From Numida meleagris (Eukaryota > Chordata > Aves > Galliformes > Numididae): a stretch of DNA of 64,000 nucleotides. The stretch is from the NCBI RefSeq assembly GCF_002078875.1, contig NC_034410.1, positions 36,930,108 to 36,994,107 on the forward strand, in the 5' to 3' direction. The notes below the pieces were generated by a model that did not search any database, was not told the DNA's origin, and worked only from the letters and a program-made list of their open reading frames with translations. The position numbers and the translations under genes were made by a program. The first letter of the stretch is position 1. Each line of letters opens with the position of its first letter. Shown piece after piece: positions 1 through 14,221 of this stretch.

Positions 1-3000
1 TACTTATACTAACAGACTTTGTGTTTTCACCATCATTCTTCACTGGATATCCCAAGTTGCCTTGGGACACCCCTCTTTTTTTCTCAATACTTTCTTAGGA
101 CGTAAGGTTGCTCTAGAAAAACTGACAAACTCGTGGGTTATTTAAGCCTACCATTCTGTAACACCTAATATATGTATCTATGCAGTAGCTGCAGTCTCCA
201 TTTATGTACAGTCAATACTGTGAGCACACTTGCAGTTAATTTTATGTTTTTGTTTTTAAGAGAAAAATTGCCCTAGATTATACTTCCATTGTGCTTACCC
301 TTAACAAGCACTGTACACATTCAAATTAACTGAAAGGTTTATTGGTACCAGTATTAGTGAAATTTAGCTTTTATGGCCAGTAAAACGTGTCTTTTTCTCT
401 CCTGAGATAATGACTTTTACACCTTACACTTTTATGGCATCCATTGTTTTTTTTTTTTAAGAGCTTTAATTATGTTTGTGATATCACACAACAGAAGCAA
501 GCAATGTTTTTTCCTTATCTCACAAATCAAGATATTAAAATTGATTAATTAATAGATAGATATAGATTTCATATCTTATTAGTAGACTAAATATCTCATA
601 GATGAGGATCTAGGTTATAAGATATTGTAAACTGCAGATATTAATGGAACTTTAAGTACACTGGGTTCAGTTGATGCGTTCATAGCTTTTTCGCTAACTT
701 TTCCTTTATGGCTGTACACATAAATTGCACTTTTCTCATTCATATACAAGCAATAATATTTAGTTCCTCACGTACTTACTTCTGAGTGGTGCTGCTGCAT
801 TAAAACAGAGAGAATGACCCAGAGTAGGCAGGTTAGCCAAGACCATCTAAAAAGCCAGACTGTTGCTTTGGTAATATTTTCCTTATTTCTGTTCCTGCCA
901 CCTTTCAGAAGGAAGAATCCCAGGGTGACCTTGTTCAGATCACACTGAACAGCAATAGTAACAAAATATTCTGGTTTTTTTTGTTGTTGTCTTCTTAAGT
1001 CTTACTCTACTCAACAAAAGTGATGCTATGTGTTCCTAGCTTTCTATCCAAATTTAAGATTGTCTGCCACAAGAGACAGAAGGAAATGTAAGTGAAGGGA
1101 AGAAAATTACATGTGGATATGTAATATTTGTATGGACCAGCAGAATATAATGCTTGTAGTCAAACTGCTGTAAGAAAATATGTGCTTTTCTTAACCCAGA
1201 GGAGAAAAAAAATATAAAGCCTTCAAAGTCCAATCAAGTAATAAACAGACTATTTCAATAATATTGCAATGACAGTAAATATTATGGAGGAATATTTTCA
1301 TAGCTGTTAAAATTTTAATGCCTATTTCATTTGGGCTAATACTTTCTCCAGAAGAAACAGCAAGACCATCCATTAATTTCAAGTTGCGACCATAAACTCC
1401 CTGGTGTAGGAAGCAACTCATAATGGCTGTGAGCACAGCACCTGTCACAGTGGCTTTCCCAGTCCACCTGTAGACATTATCATTTAGTAAAAAATTAGTA
1501 GTTCAAATTCATGAACTTTGTGAGCCCTTCACTATCCCAGTAGTATTTAAAATCGAATCCTGCTGCATATTTAGAAAATGCACCAGCAGCCACACTGGGA
1601 TGCTAGTGCTTCACATTGAAAGATGCACGAAAATAGCCACAGAAAAGCCAACGACAGATAAATCAAGATTTTTCCCATCTCCTTGCGTCTTGTTTTCTCA
1701 GCTGGTGAAGCTCTGGACTTTCTTGATATTGAAAAATTGAGATCCCTAAGTTAATTCTTGTGTAAAAATAAATGTATCATTTAACTACAATTTTTAATGT
1801 TGCCATTTCTTATTAAAATGAATGTTCCTGTGTTATTTATAGAACTGCAGCTTTAAACGCTTACCCATGCAGCCTGAACATGTGCCTGAATTAGACTATT
1901 GGACTGTCTTAGTCATGGCCAAAAAAAGATAGAAAAGCATCTTAAAAAAGCCTAATAAAATAAAGTTTGAAAGGACAAGAAAGAAGGAGGGATTGTTTGT
2001 GTATTGTCATTCTGGTTGGCTTTTAAAAGCAGATTATTGACCTGTCAGGAAATTGGAATGGGAGTGTGACCTGGGAGAAAAACTGGCAGAAAAATACTAC
2101 AATTTATGCAAATGAAATTTCAAATACCTTTAGAACACAAGTGAACATGATTTGAAAAAGTTTAGCTCTGTTCAGTCTTATTTGAGTTACTCATGGGCAA
2201 TTTAATAAAAGTAGCATACTTTGAAAAGTACAACCAAAAAAGCTGAGCAATCTCTTTCCACAAAAAAATGTTAATAACATGAGAACACCACAAAAAAACT
2301 GTGACATTTTATGAACATGTCAATTTCGTAGTGCTGTCTGACAATGTAAAAAAAACCAAAAACCCACAGTATTCTAAAAATTTAGAATGACCAATTTTCA
2401 CTTATTTAGGAAACAACATGCTCAGCTGATAAACAAAAAGAATCTTCTTACATTTAGTGCACCCTTCCTATTGAGGTTCTCATTTTATCATAAGTGTTTC
2501 TGTGGGATGCAGCAGAAAAGATAGTACCTAGAAGAACTCACCTCACCTTTATGTTTCCAAGTTCAAAGACATCTTTGGGGATGCTTGCCACCTACTTGTT
2601 AAAATTTGAGGTGATAATATGTCCTACTCTCTGCCTGTCATGCCTGTGCTGATTCTGCAGTATTGATGAGTAAAGCGCAGTCATAAGGTTGTGGTTTTTT
2701 CTGCAAAACTCAACAGACTGTGAACTCATCCAGAGAGCAAGGCTGTTTAGAAAAAAAAGTACTGTTGTTTTTACTTACTCATTATACCAACCACAGTTGT
2801 ATGGTAACAATGTTTTGTTTTGGTTTGGGGTTTTTGAGTTGTTTCATTAAGCAGGTTGAAAAATACTTTCATACCTTTCTAGACTCATAAAAATGACTTG
2901 TGTAAGTGCTTGTATCCAGTCAAATACCACAGATGTAGTCAAGGTGGAGCACAGAAAGGCCCGTTCTTTAATATTTGGGATAGGAAAAGGTCCCTGGTTT

Positions 3001-4450
3001 TGATCCTTAATTTTAATTATATATTGGGAAAAGAAAATCATAGATCTATAAGATGGGATGGTCTCAACTAAAGTAGCAAATGAACAGTCCAATGTTTCAG
3101 CCACTTGCCACGATAAGTCTCCTCTTTATGAAAGGAAAGAAATTATTATAATGAGAGCTTTTGAGGCAGCAAAGTAGGTATGGTTTATGAGGAATAAAAT
3201 ATTCAGAAAAGACTGATTTTTGTACTGTGGATTTTGCTATAAATGCAATGATTGTATTTCTGAAATTGACCTTAATCTTTGTTTTGGTTAACACCAGAGT
3301 TGTCCTGTTGTTGCTATATGAAATGTAGTAAGTGGCTCTCATGGATTTGGTGAGATCTATGTTTAGCTCAGGTTACAGGACAGATGAGGTATTAACCTAG
3401 CTGACTACTCAGTGCTAAGTTGGTGTAAGCAAAGAGATACATCATATAAATATTTAGAATTAAAACCACAAATATGTCAGTCAGGTCTACATAGCAATGT
3501 GCTTGAGAAAAAAAAAAAAGTCAATCTCAGTAGCACAGATTTTGGAAGCTGAGACGAAGACATCTTAAACACAGTTACTGTCCTCAATTTGTGTGTGCAC
3601 TTGAGTTTTCTTTTGTGCAGCTGTTTGTTGTGTTCCTTCTTGGGGATAGACAGTTCCTCAAGTGATAGGCCCAGAACTGTGTTGTTCAGATATTACGGTT
3701 CTGTCACTGAAGTAATCTATTATGGTTTACAAGTATTTAGTCCTGCTTTTTTTAGGCTTACAAATTCTTTATATGCAATCTCAGCTATGAAGGTTTTAAC
3801 TTTCCATGAAGTTAGACTTGTGTTATTTTTTTATATCTTTTCCATTTCTGCAAGTGTCATTCCTGAAAATAGAACTTTGTTACCAAAATTATTGTGACCA
3901 TCAATGCCTGAAAATGTTTAAAAATCCAGACCAAAGAGCACTATTGCTTCCAAAGCCTGAGCTCAGCAGGCTCTACTTCAGAGCCCACTTTAGGAAGCTA
4001 TTGCCTTCATCAGTAGCATTTAGCTTATCTATATCTCACAAAACACAGTTTAACTTCCTGGCAAAATTGAACCAATTGCATTTAATAAAGCTCCTTTTTG
4101 CAGGAAAAATCTTTAGCATAACTTTAAGCTTACAGGTGTCACTGCGTCAAGTTGTTTCTGAGTGTCAGGAGAAGAAAGACAATGTGTTTACAGGAGCAAG
4201 CATGAAATACGTAGTGAATGTCTGAACCAAAATATTGTACAAGAGATTGAATTTCTGCAATTCTGATCTTCTTTATCAAATATACGTACCCATTGGTGCT
4301 AAATGCAATAGCAAATTTGTACTTCCAACACTGGATTTTGTTTTCTGGACAATCACTCCTTTGGTTTCCCACCCTTGAAGTCATATGATTTTTAGTAGTC
4401 AGATATTACACAAATACCTGTGAATTTCTTAAATGTATTGATATACTATG
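1..4450. other. AT-rich intron sequence without recognisable elements
   Basis: The reading frames here are all 60-140 codons, on both strands, and none resembles a known protein. A run of 12 A at about 3510-3521 and T-rich stretches are the only simple structures noticed. The 139-codon frame at 3806-4225 (+) overlaps another frame and looks like chance. Confidence 0.5.
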
Positions 4451-4728
4451 CTTGACCTTATTGTGCTCTACTTCTACCTGAAAGGAGGTTGTAGCGAGGT
4501 GGGTGGGGGCCACCCTCTTCTCCCAGGTAGCAGTGATAGAGGTAACAGCCTTAAGTTGCTCCAAGGGAGCTTCAGGTTGGATAGTAGGAAAAATTTCTTC
4601 TCAGAAAGACTTGTAAGGCATTGGAATGGGCTGCCCAGGGAGGTGATGGAGTCACTGTCTCTAGAGGTGTTCAGGAAAAGCGTAGATGTTGCATAGAGTG
4701 ACATGGCTTAGTGGGCATGGTGATGATA
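4451..4728 (+). mobile_element. CR1 LINE fragment, ORF2 C-terminus and start of 3' UTR
   Basis: The + strand encodes the C-terminal end of a CR1 ORF2 protein: [11 protein letters not shown], then [19 protein letters not shown] and [19 protein letters not shown]. It ends at about 4696, followed by the GGCTTAGTGGGCATGGTGATG start of the CR1 3' UTR. The terminal CR1 octamer tail is missing, so the copy is truncated at both ends. The frame is open through 82 codons, with a few unusual residues. It is an insertion fossil, not a host gene. Confidence 0.9.
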
Positions 4729-5787
4729 TATTTTCAAGAGCATGACTGCTATTTGGGGAAACATTCAGAATATGTTTAGGGTAATATCATGCGTGTTTAA
4801 ATATTCAGCCCTATTATTTATGTTTTGATTTCTTTGACCCTCTGTTACAGAAATGTAGTCAATGACCTATCCACGGTTCATGCCCACTTAGGTACTGAAT
4901 GATGTGAAAAGAAAGACCTTTTGAATGCTGGGTCAATTACGAAATGTTGCTATAATGATAAACAAGCTTATGCTCTTTTTGGCTTTCTGTAATTTTTTTT
5001 AAGCACACTTGAGGTTGTACAATATGGTAATGACTGTGTTAATGTCTCTAAGTGCCATGTTTGGTCACATTCAAATCAATACTTGGTATTATTTTGCAAA
5101 TGATGCTTTAATACTTAAAATATGCTTAGCAATATTCAAGTGAAATTAAAGAGCACCTGTCTAATAATAGACCTCTGCATTACCTTTATTTTTCAGGCCT
5201 TGATAGTATGAGTTAATAAATCATAAACTTTCAAAAATAGGGGTTCTCACACCATTTCTTTCATTATGAAAATTTATTTTAAATGCCATGTTTCATCTTT
5301 CAGATTACAAAACATTTTTATAATTTATGATCACTGATGAAATTAAGGTACTTCACTGTATGAGTAGATATAAAATTGATTGGCATACCACATACAGAGA
5401 TACTTTGTATTAACAAAAATGACATTTTAAAGAAAAAAACTTGAGATTCAGTTCCCTCAGTTGAAACAGATTCTTCATGTCTTGGGAAAAGCAGAAGAAT
5501 AAAAATACACCGGTTTATTTCAAAATTGAGTTCTAGACATACATGAAAAATATTGAAACCATGATCAATTTAATAATGATTGTTATGATTGTTATCTTTT
5601 CAATTATTTTATCAAAAGTGTGAATAAGACAGAAAAATATAAACATGACATACCTAATTCTAGTACAGAATGATCAGAAGTAAGCCGTTTCTATAATTCA
5701 GACAAGCCACAACCAATCTGGTAATTTGACATTATAAGAAATGAAGAACAGCACAGTTACAATAATAAAGAAGTCAGGTGTTTTTTA
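4729..5787. other. Intron sequence between CR1 and mariner
   Basis: AT-rich, with no reading frame of note and no recognised repeat. Confidence 0.5.
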
Positions 5788-6334
5788 TAAGGGCTGCTCC
5801 ATAAGTAATGCCTTCTATTTTATTATGTGGGCCCATGATATCAGAGGTGGATGTTGGCGGTATGGCAGTAGAGGTTGAACCTTCCCACCAATATTCCATT
5901 ACATTTGGTTGCCATGTGACAGATGGCAGCAGAGGGGCGGTCTGACAAAATGGCGTCTGATGTGGAAGTGTGTATGAAGCGAAGGGGTGGAATTGAATAC
6001 CTCCATGCAGAAAACATGGCACCCACTGACATCAGTTGACACTTGCTGAATGTTTAGGGAGACCAAACAGTGACGTGCCCACAGTGAGGTGGTGGGTGGT
6101 TCATTTCAGCAGTGGCAACTGCAACAGTGGGTCACCTCTGCTGGTGCAGATTTTTACAAGCACAGCATGCAAGCTCTATTCATTACTGGTGAAGATGCAT
6201 AGCAAATGGTGGTGACTATGTTGAAAAATAGTGTTCTGTAGCTGAGAATTTGCTCCATCCAATGGTATTATTGTGCTCTTTGTTTTAATTTCTGTGGAAA
6301 TAAATAGGAGGCATTTCTTTCAGAGCAAGGTATA
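5788..6334 (+). mobile_element. Mariner-derived DNA transposon, internally deleted (copy 1)
   Basis: The left end reads TAAGGGCTGCTCCATAAGTA and the right end, reverse-complemented, reads TACCTTGCTCTGAAAG..ATGCC, giving imperfect terminal inverted repeats of roughly 25 bases. The left flank is TA; the expected right TA appears mutated to TG. From about 5950 the + strand resembles the N-terminus of a mariner transposase (VEVCMKRRGGIEYLHAENMAPTDI), then hits stops in place of conserved residues. The right part is a decayed transposase C-terminus (NGGDYVEK-like). The catalytic region is absent, so it is non-autonomous. It is the most decayed of the four copies by eye. Confidence 0.85.
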
Positions 6335-9300
6335 TGTTTTTATAATATCGCTGAAATAACCACAAAGGAAACTTAAATAGCTGCGCTTAAAAAAGCTGTA
6401 ACTATGCACCATAAATAAGGAGCACAAGATGTTTAAATTACTGCTTTTTGCAAGTGACTTCAAAGTATTTAGAAAAAAAAATAAGCAAAGTATCACGGAA
6501 TGTACAAACGTGCAAATAAACAATTTAATCCTTTAAGGATAAATAATTATTAGGCAGCTGAATATTTCATTTAATCTGATATCCAGGGTTACATGAAAAA
6601 CATCATGCAAAAAAAGTGGTGTGTTTTTTTCAAGGTAAACGAATGGAAGAAAGAAACTAAAGCTAATTCATTCAATAAAGTGCCACTCCATAGCTTTTAT
6701 CTTGAGTAAAATTTTGTTTTGTGAAAAAATAATTTAAATCCTGAAAAGCTTGTTTATTCATAGAAGAAATGATAAAAGGAAAAGATATACATCAAGTGCT
6801 CGATGGCAAGGAGCAGTGTTCTGCCAGAATTGAGCAAAGGGCTTCTTATTGCGTACTGTTTGCTGAGTGCTTGAAAATCCCCAGAACTTAGCTGAAAAGG
6901 AGTCAATAAGTTTAAAATTGTGTTTCTTTTTGGCCATTTAGCTTTCTTTGGTTTGATTATATATACTATTTTAAAATATTTTTGGGAGAAAAAAAGAATA
7001 TAAGCCAGGAAAAAATGTTTAACAAATAGACCAAAAGAGGCACAGACAAACTCAATGAGATGTAAATATGGCACTTTCCAGGTACAATTCTTAATTACCA
7101 TTATTTTTCTTTCGTAATGAGCTATTATTCTATATGAATATAATCCTGCAGAATAGTAGATCAATACATAAAGGCTTCTTTATGTAGTTATATAAAACAT
7201 AGACTGTTGTAAATCAGCAGTTGGGACTTAGGACTGTTAATTCCATTTTATACACTGTTCAGTTGCAAGTGTAGAGCCTCACTGTTGAAATTTCTATTTT
7301 CACAGACAAATAATTTGCTATCTTTGTAGCAGTGTTTTAGCTTCATGGTTTTCTTTGTTCATTGTTGAATCCAGATGTTTCTGAGCCTCACATAATCCAA
7401 ACAGAATGTAATTGTTCATTTTAATGAAAGCAATGTCCCATAGGTATAAAAATGTGACTCCTTCAGTCCCCCACTCCCAGTGCTGTCTCAGGGTATGTCA
7501 CTTTTAGAGGTTGACTTTGAGATCTTCTTGTTTCCAGTTGTGTACATTCATATATGTAATTTTACTGGACTCCATTAAAATATCATCATACCAAACAAAC
7601 TCCAAAAGAATTAACCAAATTGAAAACAGGCCCTCAGACTGTTACTGATGAAATGTGCTCAGTGTTCCAAATGGGCATGGCCACACATTTGCAACTGGCT
7701 TTGGTCCTTACTAATATGCAATGAAAGATGATGAAAAATACATGTATGTTCTCTTAAGACACTGTATCTTTTCCAAAAACAGCAGTGATGCCCATGTGCA
7801 TGTTTTGCTTCTCAGTAGATGGGGTTATTAGCTGGTTCCAACTGATGCAAGGTGCAGGCTTTCCGCACTGCAGTGTTTGGTTAGAGAAGACCCATACTGC
7901 AGATAAGCTGGAGAAATTGCTAGCAAGATTCTTTCAGGGAAAGAGCTGTCCTCATTGGCTTCACCTTCAATTTCCTCCTTTTCCATACAGGTATGGACCT
8001 GTATCTGGGCCTAGTTCAACAACAGCAGATATCTGGTCGATAATCAAACACAAGCTAGAGCTTGGTATTCAGCCTTCATAACCAGTTCTGGTGTGCTTCA
8101 GACTCCTCAGGAATATTCTCTTTCCTTGCCTGGTGGTTATAACACAGCTGGTGACACACAAATTACAGAGTTTATGTTATACTCTAAATCACAGGGTTAT
8201 TGGTGTTTTCAGAGCATTTGTGTAAATAACAAATTTGGGTGGATTATGCTGAGTATTGTCTGTTACCCAGAAAAAACGGAGATGATGAAAAAAGGATAGT
8301 AGTTTGTTTTCTTTGACAAAGATACATATTTATACATATGTGTGACACTGGAAATCTGATGTTTAGTTTCTGGATTAGCACATTTTTAATCTTTCTACTA
8401 TCTGTACTAATTTTTATAACCTTACATTATCATTAAAAGAAGTTCTTAGCCTAAGGCAATGCTTAATTTAAACTGCAAGAGCAAAGTAAATGAACTAAAG
8501 CACTGTAGGTTTTTCTAAACTGCAAGGGAAAAAAAAACAAAAACAATAAGATATCATAGTCCTCTATAGAGGGAAAAAAGACACAGTAATGGCAGCTTCA
8601 TGTAACTGGCTGGAAAGATTTGGGCAGATTTCTAAATATAGTCAGTTTAATTCTAAATATTATGACAAAATCCTTGTTGCTTTGGCAAATCCTAAGAAAT
8701 GAGCTTTATGGAAGTGACCTACTTGGAGTTGGTTGGAATAGACTTGCATCTGATGAGTTTGTATAGCAGTTGAGCCCTTACTGGAGCCATGGTTCAGACA
8801 GAAAGAAATAACTCAGATTTAACCAAATTCAGGGTATTTGGGATGTTGCATAAATGTAATTGTTGTTATCAACTTGTATTATAATTGTATTGAATCTACC
8901 ACAATTATATTCACAAATGAAACATACAGAAAGACAACCTTAGAGTGTGTGATATGCTACAGCCATATAATATCAGCATATAAGATAATTATATCAATTA
9001 AACATATTACAACTCATCAAAAACTAATAGAAAATTAAAGATTCCCAGCTGTAGTAGCTAATTAGCAATTTCCTGGTCATGTGCTTGTACAATCATTGTA
9101 AGTTTGCATGAGATACAGACTGGTTGTAAGTTTTTATAAGAACAATGCATAATAATACACTAAGAATTTTGTCATTATATAGGATAAAGACTTATGTGTG
9201 TGAAACTGATCTAGACTTACAAAAATTATTCTCACTTGACAGAAAAGTCTGGGGCTTTTTAAAAATACTGTAGGTACTGTTTTTAAAGCCAAGAGTATTC

Positions 9301-10378
9301 AGAAGTTCAGGTTTTCTTAAATTTTTTTCATGTCATGCATTTAATTAATGAAATTAATAGTTTTAGTGGCCTTAGAATCATCTGTCTGTAATTTGTCCAA
9401 GGCAAATCTTACTGAAATTGTCTCCTGCCTCATAATGTGGAGACAGGGAAAGAAAACTGAATCCAGGATGTTATATCTACTAGATCTCTGACTGAAAGAT
9501 AATGAGATTTTTCCCATATGTTGTTATAACAAAACAGATTTGTCAGTATTTATTCTTTCAGTAAAGTAGAGTGGGATTTTGTTTTCAGTTTAATTTTAAT
9601 ATGAATTGTTTTATTGTACTGAATCACTGTAGTTAGCAGGAATTTGTCCCTATGTCAATTTCCAAGGGCTTGAATAAAACATCTGAGCAGCATTTTTTTT
9701 CAACTCTGCTGTATTACATCACTTTTAAATTTTACATTCAGCTTAAGCATTATTTTCAAAATATGGAGCTAAGTTCACTGGCACATCTTGTCAAACTCCT
9801 ATTTCACTTGTCTAGAGCCAGGAATATTGTTACCAGATGTGTGCAAATAAAGCTGTTTTCTTCTTTTGAAGATGGTTAATGATAATCTATCACAAAATAA
9901 AGTGGTAGACAGCCAGCATGGAAAGGAGTCTAATTGCATTTGTTGGAAAGGGGAGGCTGAAGAAACCTTGGCAACATGAAACCACCTTTGGGAGTGTTGA
10001 AAATAGTTCATGAATAGCCTAAAAATTGGCAGAGTTAAATAGAAATGAGGAACTTTTTAAGGAGACTGTTTTATTAGTTTTGCCAGTTTGTGGTGGCTTG
10101 TGTGAACCAGAAAATTTTAATCCAGATTTTGAATACTTGTATCAAACACCACTTCCACATTTGTATTAGCCTTATGTATGGTATCAAAGTTTTCTTTGAT
10201 TTCAAGTCCCTTCAAAATGCAAAATAAAATACTTGTTTTCCTAATTAGGATACTTTATCATTTTTTTTAAATGGTAACTTACTTCACATTTAAGTCCAGA
10301 GCTGGTTAAAATAAAAATCTGTTATTTTTTACTTGTAATCATTGAAGAAGAAGAATTAATAACATACTGGAATTGACC

Positions 10379-10397
10379 AAAAAAAAAAAAAAAAAAA
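10379..10397. repeat. Poly(A) run
   Basis: Nineteen consecutive A followed by a C/A-rich stretch (CCACAACCCACACAC). No retroposed gene is recognisable immediately upstream on the + strand. Confidence 0.9.
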
Positions 10398-11773
10398 CCA
10401 CAACCCACACACAAAAACACAAGATATGTCTGTAGTTAAAATTATCTTCATTTTTGGAGACATTTTGGTAATTCTGATTAACTGCTTCAATTGCATTTTT
10501 AAGTGATTTGGAATATTTTAGTAAAAGACTATTATGAATTAAATAGCCAACAGAAGCTTCACTGAGTTGACTGCTGAATATTATTAAAATACCTGTTATT
10601 TTGTTGTTTATATAGTCTACTGGCTTTAACTAACAGAAACTCTGACCTGTGTAATGAATATTCAGAGATCCCCATACAGATAATTTTTTGCATCTGGAAA
10701 GACTGATATTTTATTTCACTTTCCCTTTTTAGTTTATTTTCCATAGTTTCTAAGTGCATTTTACATTACTAGAAACTACAACATCAGAAGCATAGCATGG
10801 TTCTGGTTGCCTTTGTGAAGCTGTATTTTGTTTAGATAGCAATGTATCCAAGGGATAAGATAATACAGCAAATGGTAAAACGATCTTTCAGACTAGAGAA
10901 AACTCAGTAGGATGGAAGGACCCAATTTTCATCTATAAAAATTTTCACAGTAATAGTATAGGTGAAGGAAGGAATTACTCACAGTCTGGGAAAGCATCAA
11001 GACAAAGAATAATGGCCTGGGGCCATTAGTAGTTTCTAGCAGTGGGCTACAGTCGTCAGCTAATGCAAATGGTAAATCTCCGCTGAAGTCAAACAGGGGA
11101 ACTCTCAGTTGGAGCAGTCACTGGGACCAGAAGTTCCCAGTTTGCCAATTTTATCAGTTTTGCAGAGAAATATAGCTGGCTGTTTTGAGAGTGAGTTTTT
11201 TCCTGGTTTAAATGGAGCTGGCTGGGCAGATAGCTAAGGACTTTCTCCCAAACTTTATATGGCCCACTGCCTTCCCACTGCATGTTCTGTCCTGTGTTTC
11301 TCATAACCTTTCCACATTCACTAGCTATCAAGCTACTCCAGTCTGGCCCAGTTGTCTTGAGGGCTGGCTGACACCAAAGGAGCCATCAGCAGCACGGTGA
11401 GAATGATCCCTAACCTCATTCAGGGAAATGATAAAATCAGATCAGAGTAAAGCAAACTAAGTATCACCCCAGAGCTACAGACCTCACGGTTTCACTTAGT
11501 ATATTGCAATTTTTACAAATGGAAGATCTACCCAGGGAGAGCTTCCCTGGGGCCAGTGGCCCAGTGCACATGGCAGGACCAAACTCAAAAGCAGCAGTGA
11601 CAGCAGTGTGTTGAATACTTTTGACCTAAAGCAGTAACACACATCCTCATCTCCCATCCTTCTTTGACAGCTGTTGTCTCACTAACATGAGTGGTGGATG
11701 GGCGATTTGAAGCACCACCATGACTGCATTGGCACCCCCGGAGCCTTGTGGGCTGGGGGATGAGGAGGGACAG

Positions 11774-11935
11774 TACCAGAGAACAGGGGAGGAAAGGGTG
11801 CAGGCTGGTGTTTGGAGAAGAGGGGAAGGATACAGAGTGGTGATTGGAGGACAGGGGAAGGGTACAGCCTGGTGTTTGGAGGAGAAAGGGAAAATGAATG
11901 AACAGCATTAGGTGTTGGGAGGAGAAAGAGAGAAG
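11774..11935 (+). repeat. Degenerate minisatellite, unit about 32 bp, 4 to 5 copies
   Basis: The unit starts TGGTGTTTGGAG and continues with a GAAGAGGGGAAGG-like purine block and TACAG. Copies start at 11806, 11838 and 11870 (exact 32-bp spacing), with a diverged copy near 11910 and a partial one before 11806. The strand is strongly purine-rich (G/A). The overlapping reading frames on both strands across it are products of the repeat. Confidence 0.8.
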
Positions 11936-13359
11936 CTGTCTTGTAAGGATGTTTAAGTGTATGGAGAGCTGCTCTGATACCCATCTATCTGATCAAATCA
12001 GTCAAAATAGTAGAAAAAAAATTCATTCTTGAATGTAAGATGTGTTAGTATTCCTCAGCACCATATGGCGCTACTGATTCACATGCCACCTGTTGTATTA
12101 CCAGGACCTTCTGAAGTGCCTCGATCCTTTCTGTAGGTCTTCCCTCCTCTCCCAGTATCAGCTGTGTTTACTCTACCAGATAGGAAGATCACAGCTTTAG
12201 TATTTTGGAGTATGTGTTGTTTTGTGCAGAGGTGCAGAAATATAAAGCAAGTTCATGCAAGGAGAGGAGAGGTGGACAAAAATACGTGAGATTTGCAGAT
12301 GGACTACCAGAACATTAAAAAAAAAAAAATAGTGGGATGATATGCACTGAAGAGTTATAGTTCTGTGTGTTGTTTTGTGTTATTTTTGCTATATAAATGC
12401 AGTCTAATCATTCAAATGGCATATGGTGAATAAAGGTAAGAGACAGAGTTACTCTTGCCATCTGCTTCTCCAGAGATCTTTGCCAGTATGTTCTAACTCC
12501 CTCTCTGCTAGACTCTCATGCACTTTCAGATCTGTTTCTTAAAGACTTAAGTTCTGCTTTACAATTTCCATAAAAATCAAGTTCAAAGATTTCAGGATTG
12601 ATTGGATGAGAAAGCTACATGTTGTGTTGTTGTTGTGGTTTTATCATTTTGTTAACTCTCATATAAACTTCACCTCTAAAACATTGTGCATAGTTGTCTG
12701 TTCCAAAATGAGTAAATACTGGGAGGAACAGAACAACTGTCTTCTGTTCAACTACTCAGAAATAAAATAAGTAAACTAAATTATTAAATTTGACCAATAT
12801 ATCAAGGAAATTGTTTTCATTTTAGAAGTCAGATACTCACTACACTGTGGGCTGCTGGAAGAATTAACTGATCAGATTGTTTGTAATTCCTTTTGACCAC
12901 TACAACTGTTTTAAGGCTATTACATTAACAAATAGGTAAAACATCATGAGAAGAATTTTAAAAATAAGAATTAGCTTTTCAAAGCATGTTCATGTTTTTG
13001 CGTTCTGCTAGTCAAGACTGAGGATTTCAGACATTTGTGAATTTGAAATTTGTCTCAAAGAAAAGGCCTTAAACTCATCTCCCAGCTTTACCTGAATTTT
13101 CTGCACTCCTGCAGAAACTGCAGGACTAAACATCACTTTAGTCACAGTTTTTGTTTTGCTCTTCACCAACCTGTGTGTTGCTTGCAGGAAGAATATTTCA
13201 TTTTGGTAAGTCACCTGGAAGACTATGTGATTTTTTGCCATTGGTAAACCATGTATCTTAGGGAAGCACATGTATTTCCATTTCAATGAGTAGACATCTG
13301 GGTGATGATCTGGGATTTGAAGATGAATTGTTTTGCTGACTCTAATTGGCATCTACATA

Positions 13360-13425
13360 TCATAGAATGATAGAATGATTTGGGTTGTAAGGGACCTCAA
13401 TGATCATGTACTTCTTCTACATGAT
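13360..13425 (-). mobile_element. CR1 LINE 3' end fragment
   Basis: Begins with ATCATAGAATGATAGAATGA, the reverse complement of the CR1 octamer tail, followed by TTGGGTTGTAAGGGACCTCA, the typical terminal UTR of CR1 read on the - strand. Homology fades by about 13425; only the last 60-70 bases of the element are present. Confidence 0.8.
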
Positions 13426-14148
13426 TTTGTTGCACCAGGATGAGACTAAAATGGCGGCATTTTAGGCCGCATGACATACTTTGTGTTTTTGAAGTTGAAA
13501 GAACAGTGTTTGGAGGTTAGAACTACCTCCCTATCAGTGGCAGTAAAGCAAGGAAAAGGGTAACCATTAGTATTTTCTATATTTTGGTCCCTCAGAGTGA
13601 TGAGAGGTTTTCTGAAAGAGGAATAAGAGCATCATAATGAAACAGGTGGAAAAGAATGCATTTATTGCTGTTGTCATTCCAACAGACATATATCCTGACT
13701 TTATCCACAAAAGAAAAAAGAAAAGAAAATCCTCAGTATCTTCCTTAGATGATGCATTTTCAAACACTTTTTTGCTGTTGAAAAGTTGCTGTCTGAGCCT
13801 GTGGCAGTGTCGCATCAGAAAGTCTGTGTGGCAGCAGTGCTGCTCAGCCCCTTCCCAAAAGCACAGCCATGTGGGAGCTGAGGTTGGTGCATACCAGATG
13901 TTGGTCATTATCTGAGAATGTGTAAAAGTAAGACACTGTTTGACAGGTTTTACCTTTTTAGTTGTGTTTTTACTTTTTTTCACTTAACAGTACCTCCAGA
14001 CAAAACACAGTGATCTTTAATATTACTGCCAATAGAAAATGCACTGAAAGCACAGCATTTTCCTACATCAGGTAGTTAGAGCCTAGCAAAATAATACTTA
14101 GAAAATAATACCTAGCAGTACAATGCCCAGCAAAATAAGAGGGTTTCA

Positions 14149-14221
14149 TTCTCTCTCTCTACCTCTCCCTCCCCACCTCCCCCTTTCCTTCCTCTCCCTC
14201 TCCCTCTCCCTCTTCTGCCTC
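14149..14221 (+). repeat. Polypyrimidine low-complexity tract, CTCTCC-rich
   Basis: About 73 bases almost entirely C and T: (CT)5, then C-rich blocks, then three CTCTCC units. The other strand is polypurine. Confidence 0.9.

Larger units (their letters stand above)
6335..13359. other. AT-rich intron, about 7 kb, no recognised transposon
   Basis: Contains a 19-base A run at 10379-10397, a 12-base A run near 12318 and a 32-bp minisatellite (annotated separately). The reading frames of 60-136 codons (for example 6754-7164 on the - strand) do not resemble any family I know. Confidence 0.5.

Noticed and set aside
11585..11984. 100- and 107-codon - strand frames rich in Pro, Ser and Leu
   Set aside because: Produced by the purine-rich minisatellite and its flanks; repeats of the 32-bp unit explain the composition.
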